Positions 18,958 to 30,600 of a stretch of 64,000 nt of DNA are shown here, in pieces. The position numbers were made by a program, and so were the translations under genes. The stretch spans positions 122,532,984-122,596,983 of the forward strand of contig CM039462.1 in the NCBI GenBank assembly GCA_022414725.1, read 5' to 3'. This DNA comes from Microglena sp. YARC (taxonomy: Eukaryota > Chlorophyta > Chlorophyceae > Chlamydomonadales > Chlamydomonadaceae). The notes below the pieces were generated by a model. It was not told where the DNA came from. It saw nothing but the letters and a program-made list of their open reading frames with translations, and did no database searches. Each line of letters opens with the position of its first letter. Within the stretch, counting starts at the first letter, position 1.

Positions 18958-21626
18958 CTCATCAGTGTCTGACAATTCAGGGGCATGGTCAGGACGATTG
19001 AACTTGTGTCGGCCGCCTGTTGACGACGTCGCCCTGGAGCTGGCAGTAGAGGTGGAAGCAGACCCAGGAGGACTTTGAAACCATGCTCCAGGCTTTCCAT
19101 TCGGCTTGTTTGCTCCCTGGCGGCTGGTTGGGGGCGAGGGTAAGTAGGACGTGCCAACTGGCCTTGGTTTTGTCTTGGATGCGGGGTTGTGGGAGTAGCG
19201 AGCGGTCAGTGATGCTGGGGTAGGGTTGCAGGGTGCAGGGTTGTAGGAGGAGCGAGCGGGCAGTGATGGAGGGCCAGGGTTGTTGCCTGGGAGAGAGGGG
19301 CGCTCGATGGGGATGCTATGGGCGCTGTGGTGACTTCGCAGCCCGGGGCGCTCCGTGGGCTTGTCACCCTCCTTGCCCTGTGAGTGGGACTCGGACCTTG
19401 ACTTGATTTGCATGGCCAGGCGGTCTGGAGGGAATTGGGGGATGGGGGAGGGCAGGGTTGGGGCAATCAGGGAGGTGGGGATGGGTTGGTGGGGGGAAGG
19501 GGGGTCTAGATGGAAAGCAAGGAGACAAGATGGCTGGGGTAGGATTGATCGCGTGGTTTACATCAATTCAAAGAGGATATCAGAGTATATGATAATTATG
19601 TGGTTGAAGTAAAATCAAGCAATATGTGATGGATGGTGAGTGAATGGGACCTGGAGCCTGCCTTCACTTGCAAGGCCCAAGGGTCTGGATGGGAAGCAAG
19701 GAAACATAAATAAATGGTATGCCTTATTACTAGGTGTGATATTGAGGGGGCCAGCCTGTTTGCTTGCACTGGAGCCGACCACCAAACAAGGAGACATGGT
19801 AGTTGAAGTTGGATTGATAAGATGGTCAAAGCCAATTAAAACAGTACATGAAGGAGTTGTGAGCCCCCCCCCCCCCCCCTCCAAGTCCTCCCCCTCTTTC
19901 TCCCCTGCTCCCCTCCCCTCTCACGCTCCCCTCCCAACAAGTCCTCCCCCTCCCCTCCCAGGCTCCCCCCCCTACCCTCCCACGCTCCCCCCCCCCCCCC
20001 CCCGCTCCCCCTCCCCCCCTCGAAATCCTGCCCCTCTTCCTCCCCCCCCCGCTCCCCTCCCCCCCCCCCCTCCAAGTCCTCCCCTCCCCTCCCCCCCCAC
20101 ACACCTAACAGCTGACTCACCATGCTGAGACAGTGTGCCCCCATCCAGTTTTGGTGCGCCCGCCTGTGCTTTCTTGTCTCCTTTAAGAAACTGATGCCAG
20201 AAGGTCTTCTCCACCGTAGGTCGCTCCTCCTCCTCACGCGGCGGTGCCACGAACGGCTTGGGCATCGCAATCTCTCCGGTCCCTCTGCGCTGGAACAAGC
20301 TGCTGTTGTCCGCATCGACGCTCTTGTGAGATTGCAGGCCTATCGGTTTATGGTAGTTGGGTGGTGAATCAGTGGGGGAGCAGCTTAGTTGGGTCTTCGG
20401 GTAGATGGGTGGCTGGGTAGTAGGGGGGTGGGTAGTTGGTTGGGTGGTATGGTCCTTTGCTGCTGGAACAAGCTTCTGTTGGCGGCATCGTAACTCTCGT
20501 GATATTGTAGGCCTGTGGCTCAAGGGTGGTTGGGTAGTGAGTCAGTGGGGTAGTTGGGTGGCTGGGTAGGTAGTAGGGTATCTGGGCAGTAGGGGGTTGG
20601 GTAGTAGGGAAGTTGGGTAGTAGGGGGTTAGGTAGTTGGGTAGTAGGGCAGTGAGTCAGTGAATTAGTTGGGTAGTTGGGTAGGTGGTTGGGTGGGCACG
20701 TATTTTGCGAGGTGATAGAATTCAAAAATTAAATTGAAATATTTAATGGTTGGCTGCTTGGGCAGTTTGTGGCAATGCGACAAGCGGATTGTACAATTTG
20801 TCGTTGACAAACAAAACAAAAATATTGGGAAGCCAAGCCCATGACCAACCCATGCACTGTTTCATTTTTGGGCTACTCAAGGCAGCTTCCCGCCAGCTCT
20901 ATTAGCCAGCCACTGGGGCTAGCCAAAAGCTTTCAGCTGCATTTTAACCCCTGTCATGCCAGCTTTCAGACACACTGGCTAGCTTTAGGTTTGGCTCAAG
21001 GACAGGGAAAGCGAGCTGCCTAGAAGCTGCTACTCGTAGCTCAAACAAGTCCTACGCAGCGTCGCAAGCGACGCGGAAATTGGCGAAGTGTGTTGACCAT
21101 GGAACGACAGGTGGCAACAATGGAGCTGACCGAAGCCAGTTCGTTATGAGACAGCTGGCTTACGTGTCAGGCTTCAATTGTGTGGTCGGTCGGTTGAACG
21201 GACAAATGGGTAACCCTGGGGGCTCCTGCCCCTCAGAAAGGGGGGCTCCGCTAAAAATAAAGTGACCCTTGCCCTACCTTGGTCATAAAGCCCGTCCAAA
21301 ACGATGGCAGCACAGGGTTGGCTGCTTGGGTAGTTGCATGATCTTATACTGGTGACGCATATTGATGTATACAAAATGGGAAGCCCGACCCATGCCTAAC
21401 CCATGCTCAACCCATGTATGAATGTAAGTTACAGTCCAGGAATAGGCCAAGTAGGCTTAAGAGACTTGCTCAACCGTGACAGGACGGGCTAAAAAGAAAA
21501 GGCATTGATAAACCCATGCCCAAGCCAAGCCATACCTTGTTCCGCAAGGCTGTCAAAGAAGGATGGCATCGAAGAGTGATTAGCTCGGCTGTGAGACACT
21601 CGCGCAACACGTGGGGCGGCAGACAT
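18958..21626 (-). CDS. unrecognised Ser/Pro-rich protein, three exons, 3' incomplete
   Basis: Exons 21626-21536, 20339-20121 and 19424-18958 have GT-AG borders and matching phases, giving 259 codons without a stop. The start MSAAPRVARVSHSRANHS is the first ATG of the open stretch. Exon 2 is charged (PPREEEERPTVEKTFWHQFL, KGDKKAQAG). Exon 3 is Ser/Pro/Asn-rich with a basic start (QIKSRSESHSQGKEGDKPTE) and an acidic end (APELSDTDE). I recognise no domain, signal peptide or membrane segment; it looks largely disordered. Exon ends are echoed: the exon 2 start at 20455-20520 and the exon 3 end at about 18820-18840. The next exon should lie below 18958 but I could not find it. The gene may be longer or truncated. 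Confidence 0.6.
19866..20100. repeat. C/T-rich low complexity in an intron
   Basis: CCCCTCCC-type sequence with C runs lies in the intron between exons 2 and 3 of the 18958-21626 gene, just after the donor at 20120-20119. Pro-rich and Gly-rich frames here are artefacts. Confidence 0.85.
20866..21045. mobile_element. CACTG-family MITE, intronic copy
   Basis: Inverted ends: GGCTACTCAAGGCAGCTTCC against GAAGCTGCTACTCGTAGC. An inner inverted pair AAAGCTTTCAGCTG and CCAGCTTTCAGAC is also present. It lies in intron 1 of the 18958-21626 gene, directly before dispersed repeat D. Confidence 0.7.
21047..21262. repeat. dispersed repeat D, copy 2
   Basis: Begins CAAGTCCTACGCAGCGTCGC, close to the copy at 18170, and ends GGGGGCTCCGCTAAAAAT. 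It lies in intron 1 of the minus-strand gene. A TTACAGTCCAGG-type repeat follows at 21430-21500. Confidence 0.75.
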
Positions 21627-21688
21627 CCGGGTTTTTATTCCAGGATTTGTCTGCAAAGCATAGAGGAGTCTTTTGTGTGTGGTGATGA

Positions 21689-21733
<45 letters not shown>
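21689..21733. repeat. (GTT)n microsatellite, about 15 units
   Basis: Uninterrupted GTT repeats follow GATGATG, upstream of the proposed start codon of the minus-strand gene at 21626. Confidence 0.95.
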
Positions 21734-21735
<2 letters not shown>

Positions 21736-21764
21736 TGTTATTTTGTATGCAGAGCATAGAGCAG

Positions 21765-22373
21765 TGTTTTGTATTTCAGATTTCTGTAGGCCAGGTTGAG
21801 TAGCAACTTGGGCTACTCCTGATTTAGCCTGATTTCAGGATTGTTGCATTCAAAATACATTAAAGTGCGGAGCTCTGGGGGCGACGCATGTGCAGGTTTT
21901 TATTTGTTTCAGAAAGGGGTTCTTCTGGTAGCAATCAGGGATTTTGTGTCTTTCAAGGGTGGGCTCCAGGTAGTGATTTGGGAAAAACAGGGTCCCTGTA
22001 GCGATCGCTATAGGTAGCGGAGGAAAACAAAACCTGATTGGGACGAGGATGAGGATGCCAGTGAGCATAAGGAATGTAAATAGAAAATAAACAACATAAA
22101 TAATAATAATAACAATTATAAACAAAACAGCAAGAAACCGGTGCAGAGGACTGAGAAATCAGGACAGACTGGAAAATAACGGTTGAGCGTAAGGATGGGG
22201 ATTTGCATGTGTTTGCTTGTTTGCTTGTTTGTTTTTTAGTTAGTTATTTAATTTGTTAGTTAGGTTGTTAGTTAGTTTCACTTCATCAAATCAAATTCGC
22301 AAAATTATCTCTCTTGAACTCTTTGATTTAATTCCTTTTTTGACGTTACTTGCCGATACATGCCGATACAATA
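21765..22373. other. intergenic stretch between two minus-strand genes
   Basis: It separates the 3' end of the membrane-protein gene (stop at 22374) from the start of the gene at 21626. The segment at 21765-21850 (GTAGGCCAGGTTGAGTAGCA, GATTTAGCCTGATTTCAGGA) is a dispersed repeat also present near 35035-35105 and, inverted, near 58435-58500. No gene seen. Confidence 0.5.
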
Positions 22374-23780
22374 TTAATTCATTTCATCACTCACGCTAGA
22401 GCGGGTGTCCTTGGCTTCCCTTACCCACTCCGCCCCGTTCTCCGATAAAATCCGCATCTTAGATTGTGTCTCCCCGACTTGGAAATGATCATCCCGCCAC
22501 ATCATGCTAGCCGATGGGAGGATGCCTGGCATCGACGTCAGAATGGGGAGTGGGACAACCCTCGCGGATTCGAGTTCATCCTGTAAAGAGGGGGCGTGGG
22601 AGTGGGCTGCTGTGCCAGCGCTGCTTCCACTGCCTGCCCAGTTGGTGTATTGCATGGGGGGCTGGGCCATGGAGATGGACTCTGAAGGGCTGAGGCTGGT
22701 GGCGAGGCCTGAGCGGGCACTTGGGCGGGAATGCGGCAGGGGCTCGTCTAGAGGGCAGGTGGTGAGTGTGGGTGGGGCTTTAGATTTAGATTTAACGAGT
22801 TGGCGTGGGAGTGGGAGTACATGCCAGTTGGTGTATTGCATGGATGAAGGGGGGGGAGGGGGGGGGCATGGAGATCCGAAGAGTACTATTTAACTATATG
22901 CTGCCACAGGGGCACTGGGGGCTAATGGTAATAACAGTTCTCTTAGTATCCTAGTTCCCTTCCATGACTGCTTGCCCGGTTTAAATGCATTGGAACTAGC
23001 ATGGTCTCAATGGCAGTGAATCATGATCTGAGACCGGAGACTCTTCGGGGCTGAGGCTGGTGCTGAGGCTTGAACTGGCACTGAACGGTGTGTGCGGCAG
23101 GGGCTCGTATGGAGGGTAGGTGGCGAGGGTGTGGGTAATAGATTTCTTTTCAACTACGAGAAGCAGCTTCCAGGCAGCTCTCTGGGCTGCCTCTTCATCC
23201 AACCTAGGCACTTGGAAGCTGATATCGTCAGCTTTCCAGTGCTACTGGAATCTTTGGGTTTGCCCCAGTGGCAGTCTCAGGGAGCTGCCTAGAAGCTGGT
23301 GCTGGTAGCCCAAGATAAAAAGTGGTGTGGGTGACTGGGTGTCCTTCATTGTGGCCCACTGGCTACATCAAGAAGGAAAAGAAGCTGACAAACTTAGAAC
23401 TTGCAACTGAGCTTGTATGTCTAGACGATCCTAGTAGTGTAGATGTCCGGTGAAAAAATATACAAATAAGAAAAAGAAGCTGAACAACTTATAACTAGCA
23501 TGTTTTTTAGCACTGTTTTCCCCAGCTACTAGCAGCAGCTTCTAGGCAGCTCCCTGAGCCAGCAACTGGGCCAATCCTCAAAAATTCAGCAGCGGTAGAA
23601 AGCTGATTACGTCAGCTTCAAGGTGCACTAGGTTGCTTTAGGTTTGGCTGATTAGCCAGCCAGGGGAGCTGCCTTGAAGCTGCCGTTGTAGCCGAAAAGG
23701 AAAACAGTGTTTTTGAGAGACTGATTAAAGCTTGTGGCTCTGGAGGATCCTGGAGGACCCTTGGTGTATTGCATGGGGGG

Positions 23781-23813
<33 letters not shown>

Positions 23814-24483
23814 TCATATGATGTTATATTGCCCTTCCCTACTTAAGAGTAGCATGTTTTTGAGAGGCTCACCAAAGCTTGCGGCAGTTAAGGATCCTGG
23901 GACCCTCTGCTGCAAGGAAGAAAAAAGGGGCTGGCCATGGTCCCTATGGTGCCCCGCCTCATCATGAACCACTAGTTGCACAGTACCAAGGACCACTGGC
24001 TACATCAAGAAGGAAAAGAAGCTGACAAACTTAGAACTCACCTGAGCTTGTGTGTATAGACGATCTTGGCATCCTTTGCTGGGGGGAAGGAATAAGGGGT
24101 TGGCTACATTGCCCTGCCTCATGAGGAAACACGGCTTCGACCTCATCATGGGCCACGGCTGAGACTTCACTGGGGTCTACTGACTCCACTTTGTCGTGGA
24201 CCACTGCCGCCGCCACCACAGGCTCATTGCCTGACGATGCAGTCCTATCGGCGTCGTGCTTATCGCTAGGGGGTGTTGTGTCAACCAGTACCGCGGCTTT
24301 ACCGCGGGGTATGTCTCCGTGTGCTTCATTTTCGGATCTGAAGGCTTGCTTCTTTGCCTCCTCCTCCTCCTCCTGCTCTTGTTTCTGCTTCTTCTTCTTC
24401 TGAAAGTGGCAGTGAGGTTGTGCAAGGTCGGCAGGGGGTGGTGGAGTGTGTGTGAATGTGTGTGCATATGTGTGTGTGTGTGT

Positions 24484-24571
<88 letters not shown>

Positions 24572-26926
24572 ACTTCATGTATTTATGCAACATTAGGACA
24601 AACCTTCTTCCACCGGAAGAATCCAAATCCCCAAGAGTAGCAGCAAGATAGTGCAGCCGGCATGTGAGTGAGGGCTATATCCAGCAATGCCTTTATGTAT
24701 GTACATACCTAGGCAACAGAACGAGCAACATTTTTCCACCAGAGGAATCCAAATCCCCAACAGCAGCAGCACGATAGTGCACCATAGGGACCATATCAAT
24801 GAGGGCTACAGCCAGCAATGCCTGTAGGTATATATGTCTCTATATATACACACAAATACATGCATACATACATACCTAGGCAACAGAACGAGCAACATTT
24901 TTCCACCAGAGGAATCCAAATCCCCAACAGCAGCAGCACGATAGTGCACCATAGGGACCATATCAATGAGGGCTACAGCCAGCAATGCCTTTATGTATAT
25001 ATGTCTGTATGTATACACACAAATACATGCGTACATACATACCTAGGCAACAGAACGACCAACATTTCCCCCCCAAAGGAATCCGAATCGGAATCCCCAG
25101 CAGCAGCAGGTAAAGGAAAGAAAGCTCTAACAACTGACCTTCTTCCACCAGAAGAAGCCAAATCCCCAGCAGCAGCAGCAAGATAGTGCACCCAGCACAG
25201 CAATGAGGATTATAGCCCATAAGGGGAAATGATCACTGCCACCGTCATCAGATGGGGGGGTCAGAGGTAGGACGAGATCTCGAGAGGCAGTGCCAGGGGA
25301 GGAAGGGGTAAGACTGCGGGTTTCCTCATTGCCGTCATTGGGTACCTCAACAAGAGAGCAGCTGCTGGAAGTTGGTGTGATCCCCATGGCACTCTGCAGC
25401 ATGGCCAGAGCAGCAGCTTCAGCGTCATTACAGCTCAATAGGGCGCCATCAACATCCGTGTCTTGGCTGCTAACCAGAAGCTCTGTTTCGATCCCAAAAC
25501 CCGTTTCTGGGTTGAAGCACTGGTTGCCCATGGCGGAAATGGCTTCGGCCAAGTCACTCTTGAACTGCTCAACATCTGCATCGGCTGATAATTCAAAGTC
25601 CAGAAACATCTGTAGGACGATAGGGCAGTCTGGGTCAACTTGCAGCAGTCGGCGGGTCAAGCGGCGGGCCATTGCACAGGTAGAAGTCACATTTTCCTGA
25701 GGAAATGTCATGAAATCAGCCAGGAATTCCCTTACGGACTGCTGGTTGCCAGCTGAACAGTCTTGGATAGGAGAGTCTTGGTTGAAGCCGACCGTTGCCG
25801 AAACAACATATCCACCCACCTGATGTTAAGACATTGGTAGTGGTAGTGGTGTTGGTGGCTTGGGAGTTGTTGTTGTTCGTGGTGGTGGTGGCTTGGGTGG
25901 TGTTGGTGTTGGTGGCGGAGGCGGCTTGGGTTAGGAGCCCCATATCCCCCCACCTGAGTGCATCCATACAAGGGGGTAGTCAGTATTGGAAATCATTGCT
26001 AAAGCTTAAAATATGCTGCTGCATCCACACCTGGGCCATATCTGCAATCGCATCCATATACAGTGATAGACAGTATCCCTACGGCAGCCTGCACCAGTTC
26101 AGGCTGTTAAACAGGTGTACAGGCTCTTAAACTCTCTGCTGTTAAACACCTGTTAAACAACTACGTGTTTAACCAATGGTGTACATAAACAGGTGTTTAA
26201 CTGCCTGAACGCCTGTTTTTCAACCTGACGAGGGTGCCGGCTGCAGGCTGCCGTAGGGTATTGCGGAAACAACATGTCCCCTAAACTGATGATAAGACAT
26301 TGGTTGGTGGCTTGGGCAAGGAGCATGGAGGCGATAAATGCGGCAAACACATATATCATAGCTTTTATCTTCTGCTACCAGTAGCAGATTCTAGGCAGCT
26401 CCCCTGGCTCACCACCCAGCCAAACCAGTAGCAATGCAGTGATTCTGGAAGGTGGCGAAATAGTCTGTCCAATGCTTTTGATATGTTGTGGCTTAGCCCA
26501 GTGTATGGATCAGGGAACTGCCAAGAAGCTGCTGCTCGTGGCGGAAAAGAAACTTAGTACTGACTCAGATTCCGTACATAGGAACTATGGTCCTGCCGCA
26601 AATTGAACCCCTGGTTGATTGACAATACTACACCACACTCTTTAGTACAGCACGCAATACTTACCTTCATGCCTGCTAACATTGCTGTAGCTCTGCTGGC
26701 CGTCAATTAATAATACTAATACTGATACTAATATTGATGATGATGACACTAAAAATAAATTTAATGATGATGATGATGATGATATGATGATGATGATAAC
26801 GATGATGATAAAAATAATGATAATAATAATGATAATAATCGTAAGAATCATCATCATCATCATCACTTTAATAATGCTGGTCCTGATAATAAGTATAATT
26901 ATAATAATATTATTATTATTATTATT

Positions 26927-26987
<61 letters not shown>

Positions 26988-27139
26988 TCCTACAGGATCA
27001 GGCTGTCAGGCATCACAGCACCAGGCTGGCAGTGCTATGGTGCCTGCCAGCCTGGTGCTATGATGCCTGTCAGCCTGGACCTGTAGGATCTTACCATTAT
27101 TATTATTTTTATTATTAGTATTACATATATATATATTGA

Positions 27140-27206
<67 letters not shown>

Positions 27207-27422
27207 ATTGATGTATATATATTGATATAGGCTCTGGTGCCTGCCAGCCTGGTACTATGATGCCTGACAGCCTGGACCTGTAGGATCTTATTATTGTTTT
27301 TTATTTTAATCATTATTATTATTATTTCATATATAAGTATAATAATAATAATAATAAGTATAATAAGTATAATACTAATACTAATACTAAAAATAACACT
27401 ATAATTATAATAATACTAATAC

Positions 27423-27459
<37 letters not shown>

Positions 27460-27462
27460 ACT

Positions 27463-27509
<47 letters not shown>

Positions 27510-27550
27510 TGATGATGATGATGACAATAATGATAATAATGATAATAATG

Positions 27551-27600
<50 letters not shown>

Positions 27601-30600
27601 TATGATGCTACCTTCATGTCTGGTGACATTGCTGTAGCTCTGCTGGCTGACACATATTCTGGGACACTGATTCGAGTCTCAGTTGCAGGTGATGATGGCG
27701 GTGGAGGCGGAGGGGGAGGAGGAAGGGGTAGGGGGCCAAGGGTTGAGCAGATAGCGAAGGGACGAGAGGGAGAGGAGGAGGGGGAGGGGGAGAGGAAGGA
27801 GAGGGAGAGGAGGGAGGGGGGAGGAAGGAGAGGGGGGGAGGGAGGGGGGGGAGGAGGAGAGGAGGGGAAGGGAATGAAGGAGGGGGGGAAGGTGGAGTTG
27901 TAGGGGGGGGAGGGGATGGAGATGGCGAGGGGGACGGTGGAGGGAAAGGAGGTGGGGGAGGAGGAGGGTAGGTGGGGGAAGGGGAGGTGGAGGGGGAGGT
28001 GGAGGAGGGGAAGGAGGAGGTGGGGGGGGAGGCAGAGGGGGGGAAGGAGGAAAAGGGGAGGAGGGGGTGGAGGAGGAGGGGGAGGAGAAGGGGGAGGGGA
28101 GGGGGGGGGGAGGAAAAGGGGAGGAGGGGGAGGAGGAGGGGGAAGGAGGTGGGGAGGGGGTGGTGGAGGAGGCGAGGGGGGGGAGGGGGGGAGGGGAGGG
28201 GGAGGGGAGAGGGAGGAGGAGGGGGAGGAGGGGAGGAGGGGAGGAGAGGGAGGAGGTAGGGGGGCGGAGGGGGTGAAGGGGGGGGGGGGGAGGAGGGGGG
28301 GGGGGGAAGGGGGGGGGGAGGGGGGGGCGGAGGAAAAGGGGAGGGGGGGAGGGAGGAGGGGGAGGAGGAGGGGGAGGAGGGGGAGGTGAAGGGGGTGGAG
28401 GAGGGGTAGGTGGGGGAAGGGGAGGTGGAGGGGGAGGTGGAGGAGGGGAAGGAGGAGGTGGGGGGGGAGGCAGAGGGGGGAAGGAGGAAAAGGGGAGGAG
28501 GGGGTGGAGGAGGAGGGGAGGAGAAGGGGGAGGGGAGGGGGGGGGGAGGAAAAGGGGGAGGAGGGGGAGGAGGAGGGGGGGAAGGAGGTGGGGGAGGGGT
28601 GGTGGAGGAGGCGAGGGGGGGAGGGGGGGAGGGGGAGGGGGAGGGGAGAGGGAGGAGGAGGGGGAGGAGGGGGAGGAGGGGGAGGAGAGGAGGAGGTAGG
28701 GGGGCGGAGGGGGGGGTGAAGGGGGGGGGGGAGGAGGGGGGGGGGTGAAGGGGGGGGGAGGGGGGGCGGAGGAAAAGGGGGAGGGGGGGAGGGAGGAGGG
28801 GAGGAGGAGGGGGAGGAGGGGAGGTGAAGGGGGTGGAGGAGGGGAGGGGGGGAGGGAGGAGGGGGAGGAGGGGGAGGAGGGGGAGGAGGGGGAGAGGGAG
28901 GAGGAGGGGTGGGGGAGGAGGAGGAGGGCGGAGGGAGAGGAGGGGGAGACGGAGGAGGGGGTGGAGGGGAGGAGGGGGGGGAGAGGGGGGAGGGGGGGGG
29001 AGGAGGGGAGGGGAGAGGGAGGAGGGGGAGGAGGGGGAGGAGGGGAGGAGGGGGAGAGGGAGGAGGGGAGGAGGAGGGGGGGTGAGGGGGGAGGAGGGGG
29101 GGAGGGGGAGGGGGGAGGACTTGGAGGGGGGGGAGGGGGAGAGGGAGGAGGGGAGGAGGTGGGGGTGGAGAGGGGGAGGAGGAGGGGGGGAGGACTTGGA
29201 GGAGGGGGAGGAGGAGGAGGAGGAGAGGGGGGGGGGGGGGGGGGGAGGCGGTGGTGGTGGTGAGATTGGCATATAAGGAGGGTATGGATATTCAGGAGGG
29301 ATAGATGGAGGGTCATACAAGAAGCCCGGTGTGCCTATGGGAGGTCTGGGAGGGGGCCTAGGGGGCCAAGGGGGTGGGTAAGGACGACGGGGTCTATACG
29401 GCTGTCTGGGTGGGGGCACTGGGGGTGAAGGGGGAGGGCTGGGTGGTAGGGGGGGCTGGGAGGGGGGTGAAGGGGGAGGACTTGGTGGGCTGGGAGGGGG
29501 GGGGGCTGGGAGGGGGGGTGGGGGCTGGGAGGGGCGGTGGCTGGGAGGGGGTGGCGGGGAGGAGGGGGACTGGGTGGAGGGGGGGGGAAGGAGGGGGGCT
29601 TGGAGGTAGAGGGGGGCTTGGAGGGGAAGGGGGAGGAGATGGAGGAGAGGGTGGCGGACTGGGCGGGGTGGGGAGCAGGTGGGGGAGGAGGGGGTGGAGG
29701 AGGTGAGGGTGGAGGGCTTGGGGGCGGGGCAGGGGATTGGGAGGGCCGGGAGGTGGAGGGGGAGAGGGTGGGGTGGGGGGCTTGGGGAGGGTGGGGGGGA
29801 GGTGGGGGGGTGGTGCAGGGGGGGGAGAAGGAGGGCTAGGAGGACTAGGTGGGGGTGATGGTGGAAGAGGAGGCGAAGGAGGGACGGTGGAGGTGATGGC
29901 GGAGGTGGCTGCGGGCTTGGTGGGGGGGAGGGAAGGGTGGTGAGGTGTGGGAGCGGGTGGGGGGGTGTTGGAGGAGGGGGGGAGCAGGAGGAGAGGGGAG
30001 GGGGACACTGGGGGGAGGAGGAGGTAGTGAGGGGGAGGGCTGGGGCTAGGAGGGATATTTGGGGGGGGTGGAGGGGGGTGGAAGGGGATGGGGACAAACA
30101 CCTGAGTCACAGTGACCTGGGTACCGTCAGAGGCAGGGTCCAGGACATCGCACGTGGTCAGGTTCGATGCTGTCACAGAGCGGACGAAGAAATCCACTGT
30201 CAGGGAGATGGTGCTTGTTCGGCATGGATCGAAAGTGTCCATCGCAAAGGCCCAGGAGGAGCAGGTCCTGTGGGTGGCGGGTGGTTTAGGGATGGGTAAA
30301 GAAGGAGCAGGTCCTGTGGGTGGTTAGTGGTGGGTGGTGGGTAGTTTTTGGTTCAGGGTTCAGAAGGAGGAGCAGGTCCTATGGGTGGTAGGCCAGAGTG
30401 TTTGAGGAAAGGACGGAGTGTTCTTACAAAGCACCATGATGCCTGATATCACTGCTTTTGAGCGGAGCCCCCCATTCTGGAGGGACGGGAGCCCCCAGAG
30501 TCTCCGCGTTGTCCGTCTGTGCAACCACACGAAGCCAAGTCACCCTGGCCCTAACTGTCTCGTAAAGCGTGGCTTTGGTTTGCTGCACTCCATTCCTGCA

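Noticed and set aside
19826..20128. Pro-rich plus-strand and Gly-rich minus-strand frames
   Set aside because: Low-complexity intron of the 18958-21626 gene.
27616..29263. Gly/Glu/Arg-rich plus-strand frames over the purine tract
   Set aside because: Complement of the Pro-rich coding region on the minus strand; codon content follows the repeat.
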